Assembly (NCBI GenBank): GCA_963575745.1
Contig: CAUYUJ010019075.1
Location: 16,001-80,000 of the forward strand
Source of the DNA: Prorocentrum cordatum
Taxonomy: Eukaryota > Sar > Dinophyceae > Prorocentrales > Prorocentraceae
Reading direction: 5' to 3'
Length of the DNA stretch: 64,000 nucleotides
The notes beneath the pieces are model-generated. The model had not been told where the DNA came from and made no database searches. It saw nothing but the letters and a program-made list of their open reading frames with translations. The translations under genes and the position numbers were made by a program. Below, piece after piece: positions 28,901 to 39,334 of the stretch (position 1 is its first letter; each line of letters starts with the position of its first letter).

Positions 28901-30390
28901 ATCGTCTTGATTTGTCATGAATGTGGAGCCTCGGCGGCAATGCTAATTGTGATGCTGATGATGGTCAAGGTGGCGGTGGCGATGTCTGCGACGGTGATGA
29001 CGTCCGCGTTTGGGTTGATTTGGGTCATCTGGGGCCCCGCCGCTGAAGAGGAGCGGAGGGGTGCGTACTCTCTCTCTCTCTTTCTCTCGCTGGGCAGCGT
29101 CTCTCGGAGCCTGCGCGTGATGCCAGCCGCTGCTGCGACGACGGACCGCGACCACGACCGCCACCACGACGACGATGACGACCCGCAGCCACGGCCAGGG
29201 GAGTCGCAACGACTGCAGTGACACCTCGAACACGACGACGACGCTGATGACCCAAACGATAACGGTGACGGCCACGACGACCGCCGCCACGATTACGAGC
29301 ACCACGACTGCGAAGTCCGCGACACCTGCCCAGACGACCACCACGACGACCATGACGACCATGACGACTTCAGCGACGACCACGACGACCACAGCCACGA
29401 CGACGACCGCGACGACTACGGCGACCACGACCACGGTGGCGATCGATCGATGGCGATACTGGCCAATCATCTGCATTGCCGCGTTGCTCTGCTCCTTTTG
29501 CGCAGGGGGGGCGGGGGCGACTCGGGGCCCACGACCTGGGGCCCGAACGCCGTTCGGCCGCCGAGTGGTCCCCCCGACCGCGGCAAGACCCGAGCCCGCC
29601 CCGCCCTGAACTGCCTGACAGGCGATCGCGACCTCCAGGGCGGCTTGGGCCTGGATCTCTTCCCTCCCGTCCCTCCTCCTCCTCCTTCCCTCCTGTTCTC
29701 TTTTTCCTCCTCCTCCTCCTCCTCCTCCTCCTCCTCCTCCTCCTCCTTCTCTCCCCATCCTCCTCTCCTCCTCCTCCTCCTCCTCCTCCTCCTCCTCCTC
29801 CTCCTTCTCCTCCTCCTCCTCCTCCTCCTCCCGGGCGCCAGCCGCCGCGACGATGACGGCGACGGGTGAAGACGAGGGACGACGACGACGACGGACGTCG
29901 AAGGCGGACGACGACGACGAGTGCCGCAAAAATGACGAACAAGATCGCTGCGACCACGGCGACCACTGCGGCGACCACGGCCACCACAACGACCACCACG
30001 ACGCAGACGAGGTGGACGACATCGACGAAACCAGGCTGAGCCTGGATCGCTTCCCTCCCACGACGCCGACGATAACGACCACGACGGTGGCGACGGCGGC
30101 GACCACGACGCAGACGACGGCGAGGATGGACACCAACGATGACCACGTGCACGGGCGAAGACGGCGAGGAGCGACAACTATGACGACCTCGATGGCGACG
30201 ACGTCGGCGAGGACGGCCCAGATGGCCGGGACCGCGGCGGCGACGCCAGCGACGACGCCGACGACGACGGCCACGACGACGGACCACGCCGCGGGGCCGC
30301 GTCCGCGGGGCCACGGCGGCGGCGGTCCGCCACGGCCCGCGCCCCGCCGCGCGCGAGAGAGGTGCTGAGCAGACGCGCCGCCTGCCTCCT
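28901..30390. repeat. GAC-rich arrays with (TCC)n block
   Basis: CGACCACGACGAC-type sequence fills 29140-29440 and 29850-30290. TCC runs fill 29705-29830. A 569-codon - strand frame (28943-30652) spans all of it and is repeat-driven. No supported gene. Confidence 0.8.
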
Positions 30391-31104
30391 GCAGGTGGGC
30401 CAGACGCGCGCCGCTCCCCCCCCCCCCCCCGCACGCGCGCGGGGTGGCCGCCCTTCTGTCGATGGGCCCCACGGCCGTTCGGAGGGCCCTCGGGATGGCG
30501 AAAGCGGGAGGGGCCGAGAAGCCTCGGGATCCGTTTCCCCTTGGATTATCTCTCCTCCCTGCCGGGCCGAGTCCTACGGGAGGCAGGCAAATCCAACCTT
30601 GATGCCCCGGCTCGAGGCGTGTGGCCAGGGCCTTGTGCCAAGGCCAGGACACTGAACGTTGCCTTGGATCCTATCAGCCTGAAGCAGATCCCGATCCCTA
30701 TGATTGGCATCGCCTTCTCTCGATGCCGATCTTACGGGTTCTTCCAGTTTGTGAGGACGCATCCCTAGGATTGTCCTCGCCTTGTGGCTTGTCAATCTGA
30801 GGGATCGGAGGGGGGTGAGATCGCAGTGGAACGGAGTGCTCCCACCGGGGAATCGGTTTCGGTTTCGTGTTCGCGTCGTGCGCGCAGGCAAGGCCAAGCT
30901 GCGTGGCCGCGCGAGAGGAATGACCCCGCCGTCGTTAGGGCGACTCGGATGCAGTGGACCGCCCCTCCGCCCCCGGTGGGCGCGCGGTGGCTTGGGGTGT
31001 CCCGCCATGGTGTCCTGTGGTGTCCCGTTGGTGTCCTGTTGGTGTCTCGTCGGTGTTCCGTCGGCGATGGGCGGGCTGTGGCCGGGGGTGTCCCGACTTG
31101 GTAT
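30391..31104. other. Mixed sequence, no gene recognised
   Basis: It includes a distant copy of the CCCTATGATTGGCATCG element near 30690-30790 and GGTGTCCCG-type repeats at 30985-31090. The rest is unstructured. Confidence 0.4.
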
Positions 31105-31385
31105 CCATTGTAAAGGCGATAGTGAGATCGATCATGAGATCGCTAGAATGGGATGGACAGTGAGATCAAAAGTGGGATCGTCAGTGAGGTTGATCGGTTG
31201 ATTGTGACTTTGGCTGTGCTCGCGCTGTCGGATGCGCAGGCAGGCGACGTCCCCTGGGTCGTGCAGGCGTCGCGGGGACAGGTGATCTCCCCTGGGGCGA
31301 GCACAATGGGATCGATCACACAATCGATTTGTGCTAACACTGGCCGTGAGGTCGATCGTGGGATCGATTGAGCGTGATCGAAAGC
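31105..31385. repeat. GTGAGATCGATC-type degenerate repeat
   Basis: GATCGATC, GGGATCG and GTGAGATCG recur about ten times at irregular spacing. Confidence 0.6.
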
Positions 31386-31651
31386 GGGGACATCGTCATC
31401 ACGCGTCGTCGCTAACTCGAGGGCCCGGCACCACCATCGCCATCCGCGCACCCCTCGCAGTTGCCAGCAGCTGGTTTTCTCTCCCCCGCCCGACGTTTTT
31501 TATGTCCCCTGGGGGCTCCCCCGAACAGGAACGTCGGGGTGGCGGGCCTTTTCTCTCCTCCTCGCCCCTCCCCCCTCCGTGGCCCGCGGTGCTTCGCACA
31601 GCGCCCAAGACGCTGCTCTGTTCCCGAAGGGTGGTCGTGCAGGTGGGGGGT

Positions 31652-31765
31652 ACAGCTCGCGGCTGGCCAGGAGCGGCAGCAGCCGCCAGCGCACCCTGCC
31701 GCGCGTGCGCGCGGCCGCGCCGAGGACCTCCGGCTCTGCTTCGTGAGAATGGCCTGCCAGGCGCG
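31652..31765 (+). CDS. Weak candidate exon upstream of element G1
   Basis: The frame reads VQLAAGQERQQPPAHPAARA then AEDLRLCFVRMACQA. Coding look ends just before G1. A GC donor after TGCCAG at about 31763 is possible. The 35.7-kb candidate exon is likewise followed at once by G2. Confidence 0.25.
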
Positions 31766-31778
31766 GCGTCGTCGCCGC

Positions 31779-32060
31779 CGCTGGTCAAGCAGTGGCGAAG
31801 CGTCCCGGCGCGCTTATAGCCCCACCAAACAATGTTCTAAGACCATTTTGTGGTTCCCACGAAATGTTCTTAGAACATTTCTGGCTGGGACTGTTTTGTT
31901 GTAGCACATCGGGTCTATGTCATGAGAACATTGTTTTTGCTCTTAGAACATGTTTGGGTTTATAAGAAGATTTCGTGGCATGACTATAGGAATGCCGGGA
32001 CGGTCGGTCCCTGTTCAAGCTGGTCGCCGCCGCTTCTGGCGCGGTTCAAACTGACACCGC
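31779..32060 (+). repeat. Family G dispersed repeat (G1)
   Basis: It opens AGCAGTGGCGAAGCGTCC and contains the palindrome AAATGTTCTTAGAACATTTC plus CTGGCTGGGACTG, ACACATCGGGT and GGGACGGTCGGTCCCTG. G2 matches all of these in order. Confidence 0.8.
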
Positions 32061-32386
32061 GCACGGTGCCCGTTGTGCTGCGCCCCCCCCCCCCAGGCAG
32101 CCTTCGAACGCGCCGACAGTTTCGCGGTTCGCAATCGCCTAGGGACGGTGAGGTCTAATCTGCAGCCGCGCCTGGCACCCACTATGCTGCCACCCCCCTG
32201 CAGCTGCCCCCCCCCCCCCCCAACAGCCGCCGTGCTGCGGCCGGCGTCGTCGCCGCTGCTGGTCGCCGCCGCTCCTGCCGTCCGCCGTGGAGGGCCCTCG
32301 GCAAGAGTTCCCAGAGGGCTTCTTGGGAGCCAGAGGGCCTCTGAGGAGCCACCTGCCTTCTGGGAGGCCGCCCCCCTCGCCTCCCC
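32061..32386. other. Pro/Ala-coding GC-rich stretch, gene uncertain
   Basis: A + frame (32073-32390) gives LAPTMLPPPCSCPPPPP and SPLLVAAAPAVRRGG. Composition alone does not separate coding from poly-C tracts. Confidence 0.25.
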
Positions 32387-32388
32387 TT

Positions 32389-32560
32389 AGGTGGGGCCTG
32401 TCCCGCTGCAGTTGGAGAATTCCAAAATAGTCCAAATATCGGCAGGGGACTACCTTTTTGTGTAATAGCATGTGTGTCCAATGTTTTAAAACATCTGACT
32501 CTTTGTTATGCCTATGTTTTATTTTTCGTCCAAAACCCGCCTGTAGGAGGGCATGCCCGA
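32389..32560 (+). mobile_element. Family A element (A7)
   Basis: The left end GTGGGGCCTGTCCCGCTGCA is diverged. The interior has TTCCAAAATAGTCC, GGGGACTACC and TATGTTTTATTTTTCGTCC. The right end CCTGTAGGAGGGCATGCCCG is near consensus. Confidence 0.8.
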
Positions 32561-32699
32561 CCCAGGCCTCCCCCCCGTGTGCGCCAAGTTGTGGCGTTGC
32601 GCGCGACGACGTATATAAAGGACCAGGACCCTGAGGGAAGCGGGTCCCGAGCTGCTCCTCGTCGTCGGGCCCCCGGGGCCCGAGGCTCCCGGACCCGCC

Positions 32700-32794
32700 T
32701 CCCTCGGTGCTCCCAAGTCGTCGCCGCTGCTGTCGCCGTCCTCGCCGTCGTCGCGTCGTCGTCGGTCGTGGTCGGCGTCCTCGTCGTCGGCGTC

Positions 32795-32857
<63 letters not shown>
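32700..32857. repeat. (GTC)n microsatellite
   Basis: A GTCGTC run, purest at 32795-32850, immediately 5' of the spliced-leader relic. Confidence 0.9.
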
Positions 32858-32859
32858 CG

Positions 32860-32881
32860 TCCGTCGCCATTTTGGCTCAAG
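32860..32881 (+). other. Dinoflagellate spliced-leader relic
   Basis: T followed by CCGTCGCCATTTTGGCTCAA and G. This differs at one position (C for A) from the conserved dinoflagellate spliced leader, known as DCCGTAGCC followed by ATTTTGGCTCAAG. Because the leader is added only to mRNA by trans-splicing, a genomic copy 5' of coding-like sequence means reverse transcription and reinsertion of a mature message. It also fixes the organism group. Confidence 0.9.
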
Positions 32882-34235
32882 CGGGTTCCTTAGCTGCCCC
32901 GGCGGGCGCGAGGCGCGAGCACGGCGGCGCGGGCAGGGTTGCCTGGCGGCGAACCTGGAGCGAGGCAGGTGTCGAGGAAGACGCGGGCGGAGCGGACGGC
33001 GGCACTGCGGCGGGCGCTGCTGGAGGCGGATCACGGCCTGGTTGCCGCCAAGTCGTAGGTCCAGACGCTGCGTGGCGAACTGGAGGCACTGCGGAGCAGC
33101 TACGCGGTCATCGCGGGGGAGCCAGAGCTGACTGACCGCGTCGCGCCGCTCGTCCTGGCCTGCTGGGCCTTGCTGTGCGGGGCATGGCTTCGTCGGCAAA
33201 GGAGGCCCTGAGGAGGAACGTGGCGCCGCATGCGGACGGCAAGTGGCACTGCATAGCCTAGGCGGACCGCGCGCTTATGCGCAGGCTGCAGGAAGACCGC
33301 CTGCAGGTGCGCCAGGCGCCGCGGGAGGTGCCGCCCTTGGACGTTGGCCTGCTGGCGCTGGAGCCTGGCGCCCACCCCCCATTCGTGCAGGGCGCGGCGA
33401 GCACGTCCGCCTGGGAGGGCGTGGAGACGTCGGAGGGTTGCTGGAGGCGCTTAGGCCTGCGGAAGTGGGCCGTGCGAGGAAGACATGTCGGAGCAGACGG
33501 AGGACGAGGACCGGGAGGAGGAGGAGCAGGAGGAGGAGGAGGAGGAGGAGCAGGAGGAGGAGGAGGAGGATAGCGGGCAGGGCGGCGTCGAAGCGGAGGT
33601 CAGGAGCAGCGAAGGCGAATCCCTTTTTCGGACGACAGCTTCGACGGTTTCGGGGGGCCAGGGGAGTGCGCGGCCGAAGGCATGGATCAGGAAGGCGTCT
33701 CGTCGGAAGACGGCCTGGAGGACGAGGACGAGTCGGACGCCGAGGACAACGACGGCGCGGAGATGGAGGAGCCTGCCCGCCGATGTCGGAGCGGAGCGCC
33801 GCGGCCGTGCCGCCGCGAGTGCAGGCGAGCGCCCGACGGCAGCCTCCATGACAAGGCGGCGTTCGTGGGGCACTTCGGGGAGAGCTTCGGCCGCCACGCT
33901 TGGGGGGGGAGAGTGCGCAGCCGAGGGCGGCCGCGCCGCGCCGGAGACGCTCCCGAGCAGGGCGCCGCCTGCGAACGGCAGGCGGGGCTGCCGAGGTGGC
34001 CGCACGGCGGAGGAGGCGGTCAAAGAGCTGAGCTTGGCGAAAGGGGCCCGGGAGCGGCGGGCGGCAGGCGGAGAAAGGGGGCCACTTGCGAGGCATGTCG
34101 GCCAGGCGAAGAGGGGTGAGGGCGGCCGCGCGCGATTGCCACGCGCGGGTCGCCCTCCGCGAGCGGAACGCAGGCGGCGCTGTCGGAAAGCGTGGGTTAG
34201 CGTCCTTGTCATCGTTCGACGTCGTCGCTATGGTC
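32882..34235 (+). pseudogene. Processed retropseudogene downstream of spliced-leader relic
   Basis: Coding-like segments follow one another in shifting frames. RAERTAALRRALLEADHGLV is followed by a stop, then LRGELEALRSSYAVIAGEPE and LTDRVAPLVLACWALLCG. Then ASSAKEALRRNVAPHADGKW, a stop after WHCIA, and MRRLQEDRLQVRQAPREVPP. Acidic MSEQTEDEDREEEEQE and SSEDGLEDEDESDAEDNDG, and basic Arg/Gly-rich stretches, come next. At least two in-frame stops and two or three frame changes break it. Predicted features are coiled-coil-like helices and an acidic low-complexity segment. Parent gene is not recognised. The 3' end is set arbitrarily before the GGA tract. Confidence 0.6.
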
Positions 34236-34237
34236 GC

Positions 34238-34310
34238 CGTTGGAGGAGGAGGAGGAGGAGGAGGAGGAGGAGGAGGAGGAGGAGGAGGAGGAGGAGGAGG
34301 AGGAGGACCC
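34238..34310. repeat. (GGA)n microsatellite
   Basis: A nearly pure GGA run of about 70 bp at the presumed 3' limit of the retropseudogene. Confidence 0.95.
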
Positions 34311-34499
34311 GTGTAAACCCAAAACCCATCAACGATGTCGGAGGAAGCCCTTCCTCCAAACTCCCTGTTCACAGGCCCCTACGAGGATTCATTTCATTGG
34401 GGGAAGTTTCCTGTCGGGACACAACCGTTTCAAGATCCTGGTGCGCGTCAAACAAGTCTTTCTCGGGACTCTAACGCCACGGATCCATTAGAGTGTTGC

Positions 34500-34925
34500 G
34501 TCTTGACGATCCTGAATCGTGCCAGAGCAGTACTCCTGAGAATTCAACGCCGCGAATCAACGTAACTGCTGCGCCTTGACAATCCTGAATCGTTCGAAAA
34601 CACCATGCCTGGTACGTTCGCCCTGCGAATATATGAAGCCTTTGTGTAATTTTGTAAACAGAAAGTGCGCGGCGCATTGGCGAGAGCCACATTTTGAAAA
34701 GGAGCCGCCCTCAATCCGTGAAAGTCTTACAACGGGTTCAGAAGAGCGCGCGCGGCGACAAGGCGAGAGCCACATTTTGAAAACGGCCCGCCATCAACCC
34801 GCTGAATTCTCGCAAGTGCGTCACACGATTTGTGCGCGGCAAACAAACGAGAGCCACATGTTGGAAGCGCCCCCCTTTCATTGTGAAGCTTTAACACATG
34901 TTCAAGCTTCACGGTCATAGATGGT
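34500..34925 (+). repeat. 84-bp tandem repeat
   Basis: CGAGAGCCACATTTTG occurs at about 34681, 34765 and 34849 (ATGTTG in the last), an 84-bp period. GACAATCCTGAATCGT words upstream repeat at a similar spacing. Confidence 0.8.
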
Positions 34926-34929
34926 GAGG

Positions 34930-35640
34930 AAGTCTCGGCGAAACGCCCGGCCTGTTTTTTCGATCAGCCTCCGGGTGCGACAGGAAGGCGTTACTTGCAA
35001 GGACTAGGTATTGAAAAAGGAGGAGGCAAGGGAGGAGGAGGAGGAGGGGCAGGGAGGAAGGGGGAGAGAGGCAGGAGGAGTGGGAACGGGAGATGCAGAT
35101 GCAGGACGGGGGCGAGCAACGGGCGGGGCAGGCGGGGGGGACGGCGGAGGGCGGACCAGCAGAGGATCGCCCGAGGCACCTAGCGGCAGATGCAACTCGC
35201 CCCAGATGTGCGCCAGGTGGACGACGACGATGCATCTCCAAGCCGAGGATGAGGGTCGAGACTCGAGGGTTCAAGGATGCTGGTGTTTTTGTTGACCTCC
35301 CCCCGCCGTGTGATTTGCCCGTCGGATGGCTCTCTTAGGAGAAAAAACATGGCGTCCGCTGACCTGACTTCCCCGCCCACTCTTCCTCATTTTTCTACCT
35401 TCGCAGTACCCCTCGCCCCCCAACCTCCCCCCTCCTCCTCCCCAGACATCCGACGATCGGATTCTTACAAGGCCCGGCCCAAGCGTCCACACCGCTGCCA
35501 TGGAAGTACTTCTCATGGCCATTTCTGGTGGTCCCGGGGTCCGTCCGATCACGCGCCCCACGAGGCCGAACTCGAGAAAACACACCGGCACGGACAAACC
35601 CAGCATCGTCGGAAATGGCGGTTCCCTTCCCAGGATTGGA
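34930..35640. other. Spacer, no gene recognised
   Basis: GGAGGA/GGGGAGAGG purine-rich segment at 35005-35090, then mixed sequence. Frames are short or ambiguous. Confidence 0.35.
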
Positions 35641-35679
35641 GTTCCAGGCCGTGCGCCAGGGGTGGCGGCGTCGGCAGCC

Positions 35680-35841
35680 GTGGCCTGCACGCGGCGCACG
35701 CGGCCAGCGCTCGCGCCCGAGGAGTCCTTCTCCGTGGACACGGGGGGGGGCGGGCCCCGCCACAACATGTGCGTCGCCTTGGTGAAGCTGCAGCTGCTCA
35801 CGTGCGAGGAGAGCCTCGCAGGCGCCGCCCCAGCCTCGAGC
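35680..35841 (+). CDS. Candidate exon, unknown protein
   Basis: The frame reads TRRTRPALAPEESFSVDTGG, GGPRHNMCVALVKLQLLTCE and ESLAGAAPASS, with nearly all third positions G or C. It ends where family G repeat copy G2 begins. No domain is recognised. Confidence 0.4.
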
Positions 35842-36150
35842 AGTGGCGAAGCGTCCTGGCTTGTTCAGAGGCCCACCAGAAAATCTTCTACGTAAGGACC
35901 TTCCGTAGTTTGCACGAAATGTTCTTGGAACATTTCTTGCTGGGAATGCGTTCTCTTGTTCTTGGAACATTTCTGGCTGGGACTGCTTTCTCTTAACACA
36001 TCGGGTTGATGCTCCAAGAACACTGCGCTGTTATTATTAGAACGTCTTCGGGATCTGCGAGAATCTCATGGTTGGCCCGTAGGAATACTGGGACGGCTGG
36101 TCCCTGCTCAATAGCCGCGGCTCAGGCTCTATCCATGGCCGCCGCCTGGG
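35842..36150 (+). repeat. Family G dispersed repeat (G2)
   Basis: AGCAGTGGCGAAGCGTCC, ACGAAATGTTCTTGGAACAT (twice), CTGGCTGGGACTGC, ACACATCGGGTTGATG and GGGACGGCTGGTCCCTGCTC match G1 in order. The internal GAAATGTTCTTGGAAC block is duplicated here. Confidence 0.8.
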
Positions 36151-36287
36151 GGATAGACTTGACTTAATCTGGCCTGTCCCTTTACAGGAGGAATATCCAA
36201 ACATGGTCAAACAAGCAGTCTGGGGACGATTTTTCATGTTTTGGTTTTGCGACTGTGTTTGGGTATGTTTTGACTTTGTCGTCCAGA

Positions 36288-36477
36288 CCCAGACCCCCGA
36301 CGTCATGATTTGCTTCATGACGTCGACCCCATAAAGGTCTGGACCCCTTCCCCGGGACCGGCTTTTCATCCCGAGTCGTTTCTTGACGGTCCCGAGGGCC
36401 GGTAAGGGCCCCCCGAGGCCAAAAATCATGTGAAGGACCTCCCGTCGTGATTTTTTCATAACTCGAGGGGGTCTGGG
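36288..36477 (+). mobile_element. Family B element, full length (B7)
   Basis: 190 bp, CCCAGACCCCCGACGTCATG to CTCGAGGGGGTCTGGG. It is the best reference copy of the family, with both subterminal hairpin segments intact. Confidence 0.9.
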
Positions 36478-36678
36478 TTGGATGGAGGTTCTCGTTGCCA
36501 CAACCTGGGCGCAGCTTGAGAGACGGGGCAGTTTGGGCCCACGGGCGGGGACCCATGATGGGCCTGCTTTCCACCACCACCACCATAAGTTGGAGGGGGA
36601 GGGGGTCCTCCTCCTCCTCCTCCTCCTCCTCCTCCTCCTCCTCCTCCTCCTCCTCCTCCTCCTCCTCCTCCTCCTGTT
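36478..36678 (+). repeat. Block M plus (CCT)n, right-hand companion of B7
   Basis: TTGGATGGAGGTTCTCGTTG through CCACCATAAGTTGGAGGGGG, then a CCT run at about 36608-36674. The same B-M-(TCC)n order recurs at 54693-55075, so these parts were copied or moved together. Confidence 0.8.
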
Positions 36679-36841
36679 GGAACTCCGCCCTGCAGGAGGA
36701 CCCGCCCGACCTCAGGATATAGACCTCCCGTGGGCCTCGGCACGCGGCGGCCCTGGTAATAGCCTCGGGCCCTCGGCGGCGGCGTGGACGTCGGCTCCCT
36801 GGGCGGTGGGCAGGGGCCACTCGCGGCCGCGACCCCGGACG

Positions 36842-37037
36842 CCCCAGACCCCCTCGAGTCCCCAGGCCTCCAACGTATTGAACAAAATCAAGACGGAGGT
36901 TCTTCTCGATGTTCGGCCCCTAGCGGCCCTCGCTGGGCCCCGGGACCGCCAGAAAACGACTCGGGATGAATAACCGGTCCTGGGGAAGGGGTCGAGATTT
37001 CCGGAGACCCCGCATCGACAAAAGTCAAGACATCGAG
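36842..37037 (-). mobile_element. Family B element (B8)
   Basis: The CCCAGACCCCCTCGAG terminus is followed by AATCAAGACGGAGGTTCTTC, GGGACCGCCAGAAAACGACT and AACCGGTCCTGGGGAAGGGG. The distal end runs into (GGA)n. Confidence 0.75.
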
Positions 37038-37214
37038 GAGGAGGAGGAGGCGGAGGAGGAGGAGGAGGAGGAGGAGGAGGAGGAAGAGGAGGGGGAGGAG
37101 GAGGAGGAGGGGGAGGAGGAGGAGGTGGGAGGAGAAGGAGGGAAGAGGAGGTGGGGAGGAGAGGAGGAGGAGGGAGAGAAGGTGTGGAGGATGAGGTGTT
37201 TGGAGAAGGGGGGG

Positions 37215-37249
<35 letters not shown>

Positions 37250-37297
37250 GAGGAGGAGGAGGAGGAGGAGAGGAGGAGGAGGAGGAGGAGGAGGAGG
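37038..37297. repeat. (GGA)n array between two B elements
   Basis: A 260-bp purine tract sits between the end of B8 and truncated B9. Confidence 0.9.
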
Positions 37298-37427
37298 CCT
37301 CCGGAGGCCCTTACCGGCCCTCGGGACCGTCAAACACTGGGCTTGGGATGCAGAGCCGGTCCCGGGGACCGGGTCCAGACCGCTGGGGGTTCACGTCATG
37401 AAAACTGCAGGACGGCGGGGGTCTGGG
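37298..37427 (-). mobile_element. Family B element, one end missing (B9)
   Basis: Only CGGAGGCCCTTACCGGCCCT to GGCGGGGGTCTGGG remains. The other terminus is replaced by (GGA)n. Confidence 0.7.
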
Positions 37428-37429
37428 AC

Positions 37430-37706
37430 CCCAGGCGTCCAGGCGCTGCTCGAGCAGAAAGCGAGGCAGCCGGCCTGTTTGGCAGTAATTGTTGTTGGGG
37501 GCCTCTCGAGCCGGAGAGGCCCCGCGCGGCTGTCAGCAAGCATCTCGGGGCCAAAAGGCGGCCCCAGGGGATCGGAGCATAGGGAAGGGCACCGTCCCCT
37601 TGTCGCCACGGCTGCACTCGCTTCGAAGCCCTGGGTAGAAAGCACCCCGGGCGAGGTCCAGGGCGCAGCGGCGTCGGTATCTTTTTATGTTTCTTGTTTT
37701 TTTGTT

Positions 37707-37746
<40 letters not shown>

Positions 37747-38230
37747 CAGGCGACAGGGCCGCGAGGTTCGGGTGCGCTTCTCTCCAAGTGGCCTCGCGGC
37801 TGGGCGTTTGGGGAGGGGTGCAGAGGGGCGCGGCGCCTTGGGGCGGGCGCGGGCGGGCGCGGGCGGGCGGGCGCGGGGGTTGTTGGAGGTCTTGTCCAGG
37901 CGCTCCTGTGTTGATGGGTCCTGTTTGCCCGCTCCTCATGCACGGTGGCACACTTCGCTACAACGGTACCCCCGTGGAAGCAGCCCTCCGCCAGCGCAGT
38001 TGTTCTGCCGAGGCGCTGGCCCCCAAAAACCGGTTCATGGGTCCTGGGCCTCTCTCCGTTTGCCCCGCGCGCCCGGCCCCTTCCTTCCTCCCCCCCGCGG
38101 GGGCGTCCGCAAAAAGGTCAGGGCTATAGGGGGGGATGACCTTGAGCAGGGCCGTGCCTGCCTCCCGGGCCCCTTCTTCCAGCAGTTCCGCTGCTGATGC
38201 TGCGCTTCTCGCCGCTTGCTGCTGCTGTAC
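37430..38230. other. GC-rich spacer with (TC)n, gene uncertain
   Basis: CT tract at 37705-37746. A + frame near 37930-38110 (GGTLRYNGTPVEAALRQRSC, SAEALAPKNRFMG) has natural composition but no clear borders. Confidence 0.3.
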
Positions 38231-38284
38231 TGCCGCCGTTGCCGCCGCTGCTCTGCCCCCGCGCTGCCCCGCGCGTCCCCTTCG

Positions 38285-38905
38285 GCACACCCCCTCGCGC
38301 GGACCGTGCCGCCAAAGGGAGCTCCACCCAGCGGCCCTTGCGGGCGGTTTCGCGCACCGTCGCCCCGCCCACGCCGGCTCCCCCCTCGCACAGATCGTGC
38401 CCCACAGAGAGCCCCACGGGCTGGCACAGTGTCGCCCAGCCCACGCTTGCACTCGCGGATCGTGCACCACAGGAGCTCCGCTTACGGTCCCAGCGGAGCG
38501 GGTCAGCACAGCGTCGCCCCGCCCGTGACGGCAAAAATCTCGCGCGGATCTCCACTTGCTGGTTTTTTCGGGGGGGAGGGGGGCACGGCGTCGCCCCGCC
38601 GCTTCCGGCGCGCCCCTCAGGCGGATCGTGCTCCGCCCACGATTCCAGCGGGCGGGTCCGCAGGCGCTTCCTCGTCCAATCTCGCACATCCCTCATGCGG
38701 ATCGTGCAGACATGGGGAGCTTCACTCACGTCCCCAGTGGGAGCGTCCGCATGCGATCCCCCGCCCACGTCGGCACTCCGCCCGCGGCGCTCGCGCGGCT
38801 CGTGCCTCATGGTGGGGGGGGGGTCCCAGTCGGTGCGTTGCCACGCGGGCACCGCTGCGGGCACTCCGCCCAGGCTGACTGTGCTTGGGGGGCCTTGCAC
38901 GAGCC
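38285..38905 (+). repeat. Degenerate 66-93-bp tandem repeat
   Basis: CGCGGATCGTGC-like words at about 38296, 38389, 38455, 38622, 38697 and 38790 each precede GGGAGCTCCAC-like and CGTCGCCCCGCCC-like words. The array is old and diverged. Confidence 0.65.
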
Positions 38906-39330
38906 AGGCTCGATGAGCTGGCCCAGATGGCGTTCAGTCTTGGGCTCCCGGGATCGCCGCTGATCTTCGGGACGCCCAATACAGTGGGGCCCCATGCCAA
39001 GAAACACCCTGCTTGCATCCAGGGTGCCCTGGGTTCCTTTGGTGTCGATGGTTTTGCAGTGGAAAGCGCCACGTTCCCACACCAAAAATCGATGGAAGTC
39101 CTGGGGTCTCGGGGCTGGGTTTCTTGTGGAAGCTATCTTGTGGATTGGCCTCCACTGAATGTGCTGGCGTGTGTTCACCCCGCTCAGCCCCACCGACAGC
39201 GTTCGGCCAGCGTCGGCCCTCAGTGTGCACCGCGCCTGCGCCGTGTCGAGGCAAGGCCTCGGCGGGCGAACGCACGGTGTGGCGCCAACTCGTGTCCTGA
39301 GGAGCATCGGTAGAGAACCTTGCGCAAGAG
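38906..39330. other. Repeat I copy 2 and flanking sequence, no gene
   Basis: TCTCGGGGCTGGGTTTCTTG and TGTGGATTGGCCTCCACTG at 39108-39165 match 15484-15565. The flanks hold no convincing frame. Confidence 0.5.
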
Positions 39331-39334
39331 TGGA

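Larger units (their letters stand above)
36163..36710 (+). mobile_element. Family A element split by a B-containing insertion (A8)
   Basis: The left part (36163-36287) runs TCTGGCCTGTCCCTTTACAG to GACTTTGTCGTCC. The right terminal piece (ACTCCGCCCTGCAGGAGGAC and CCGCCCGAC) appears only at 36681-36709. Between them lie B7, a unique block and (CCT)n. The order implies that the B block inserted into a pre-existing A element. Confidence 0.7.

Noticed and set aside
28943-30652. 569-codon - strand frame, the longest in the window
   Set aside because: It runs through GAC, TCC and GAC arrays; Val/Arg/Glu runs follow the repeat units.
33275-34372. 365-codon - strand frame
   Set aside because: Pro/Arg/Ala-rich antisense of the retropseudogene and of the GGA tract; the + strand has the better coding blocks and the spliced-leader relic.
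34500-34925. 84-bp periodic array as a possible CRISPR
   Set aside because: Whole 84-bp units are repeated and drift together; there are no short identical repeats with unique spacers, and the genome is eukaryotic.
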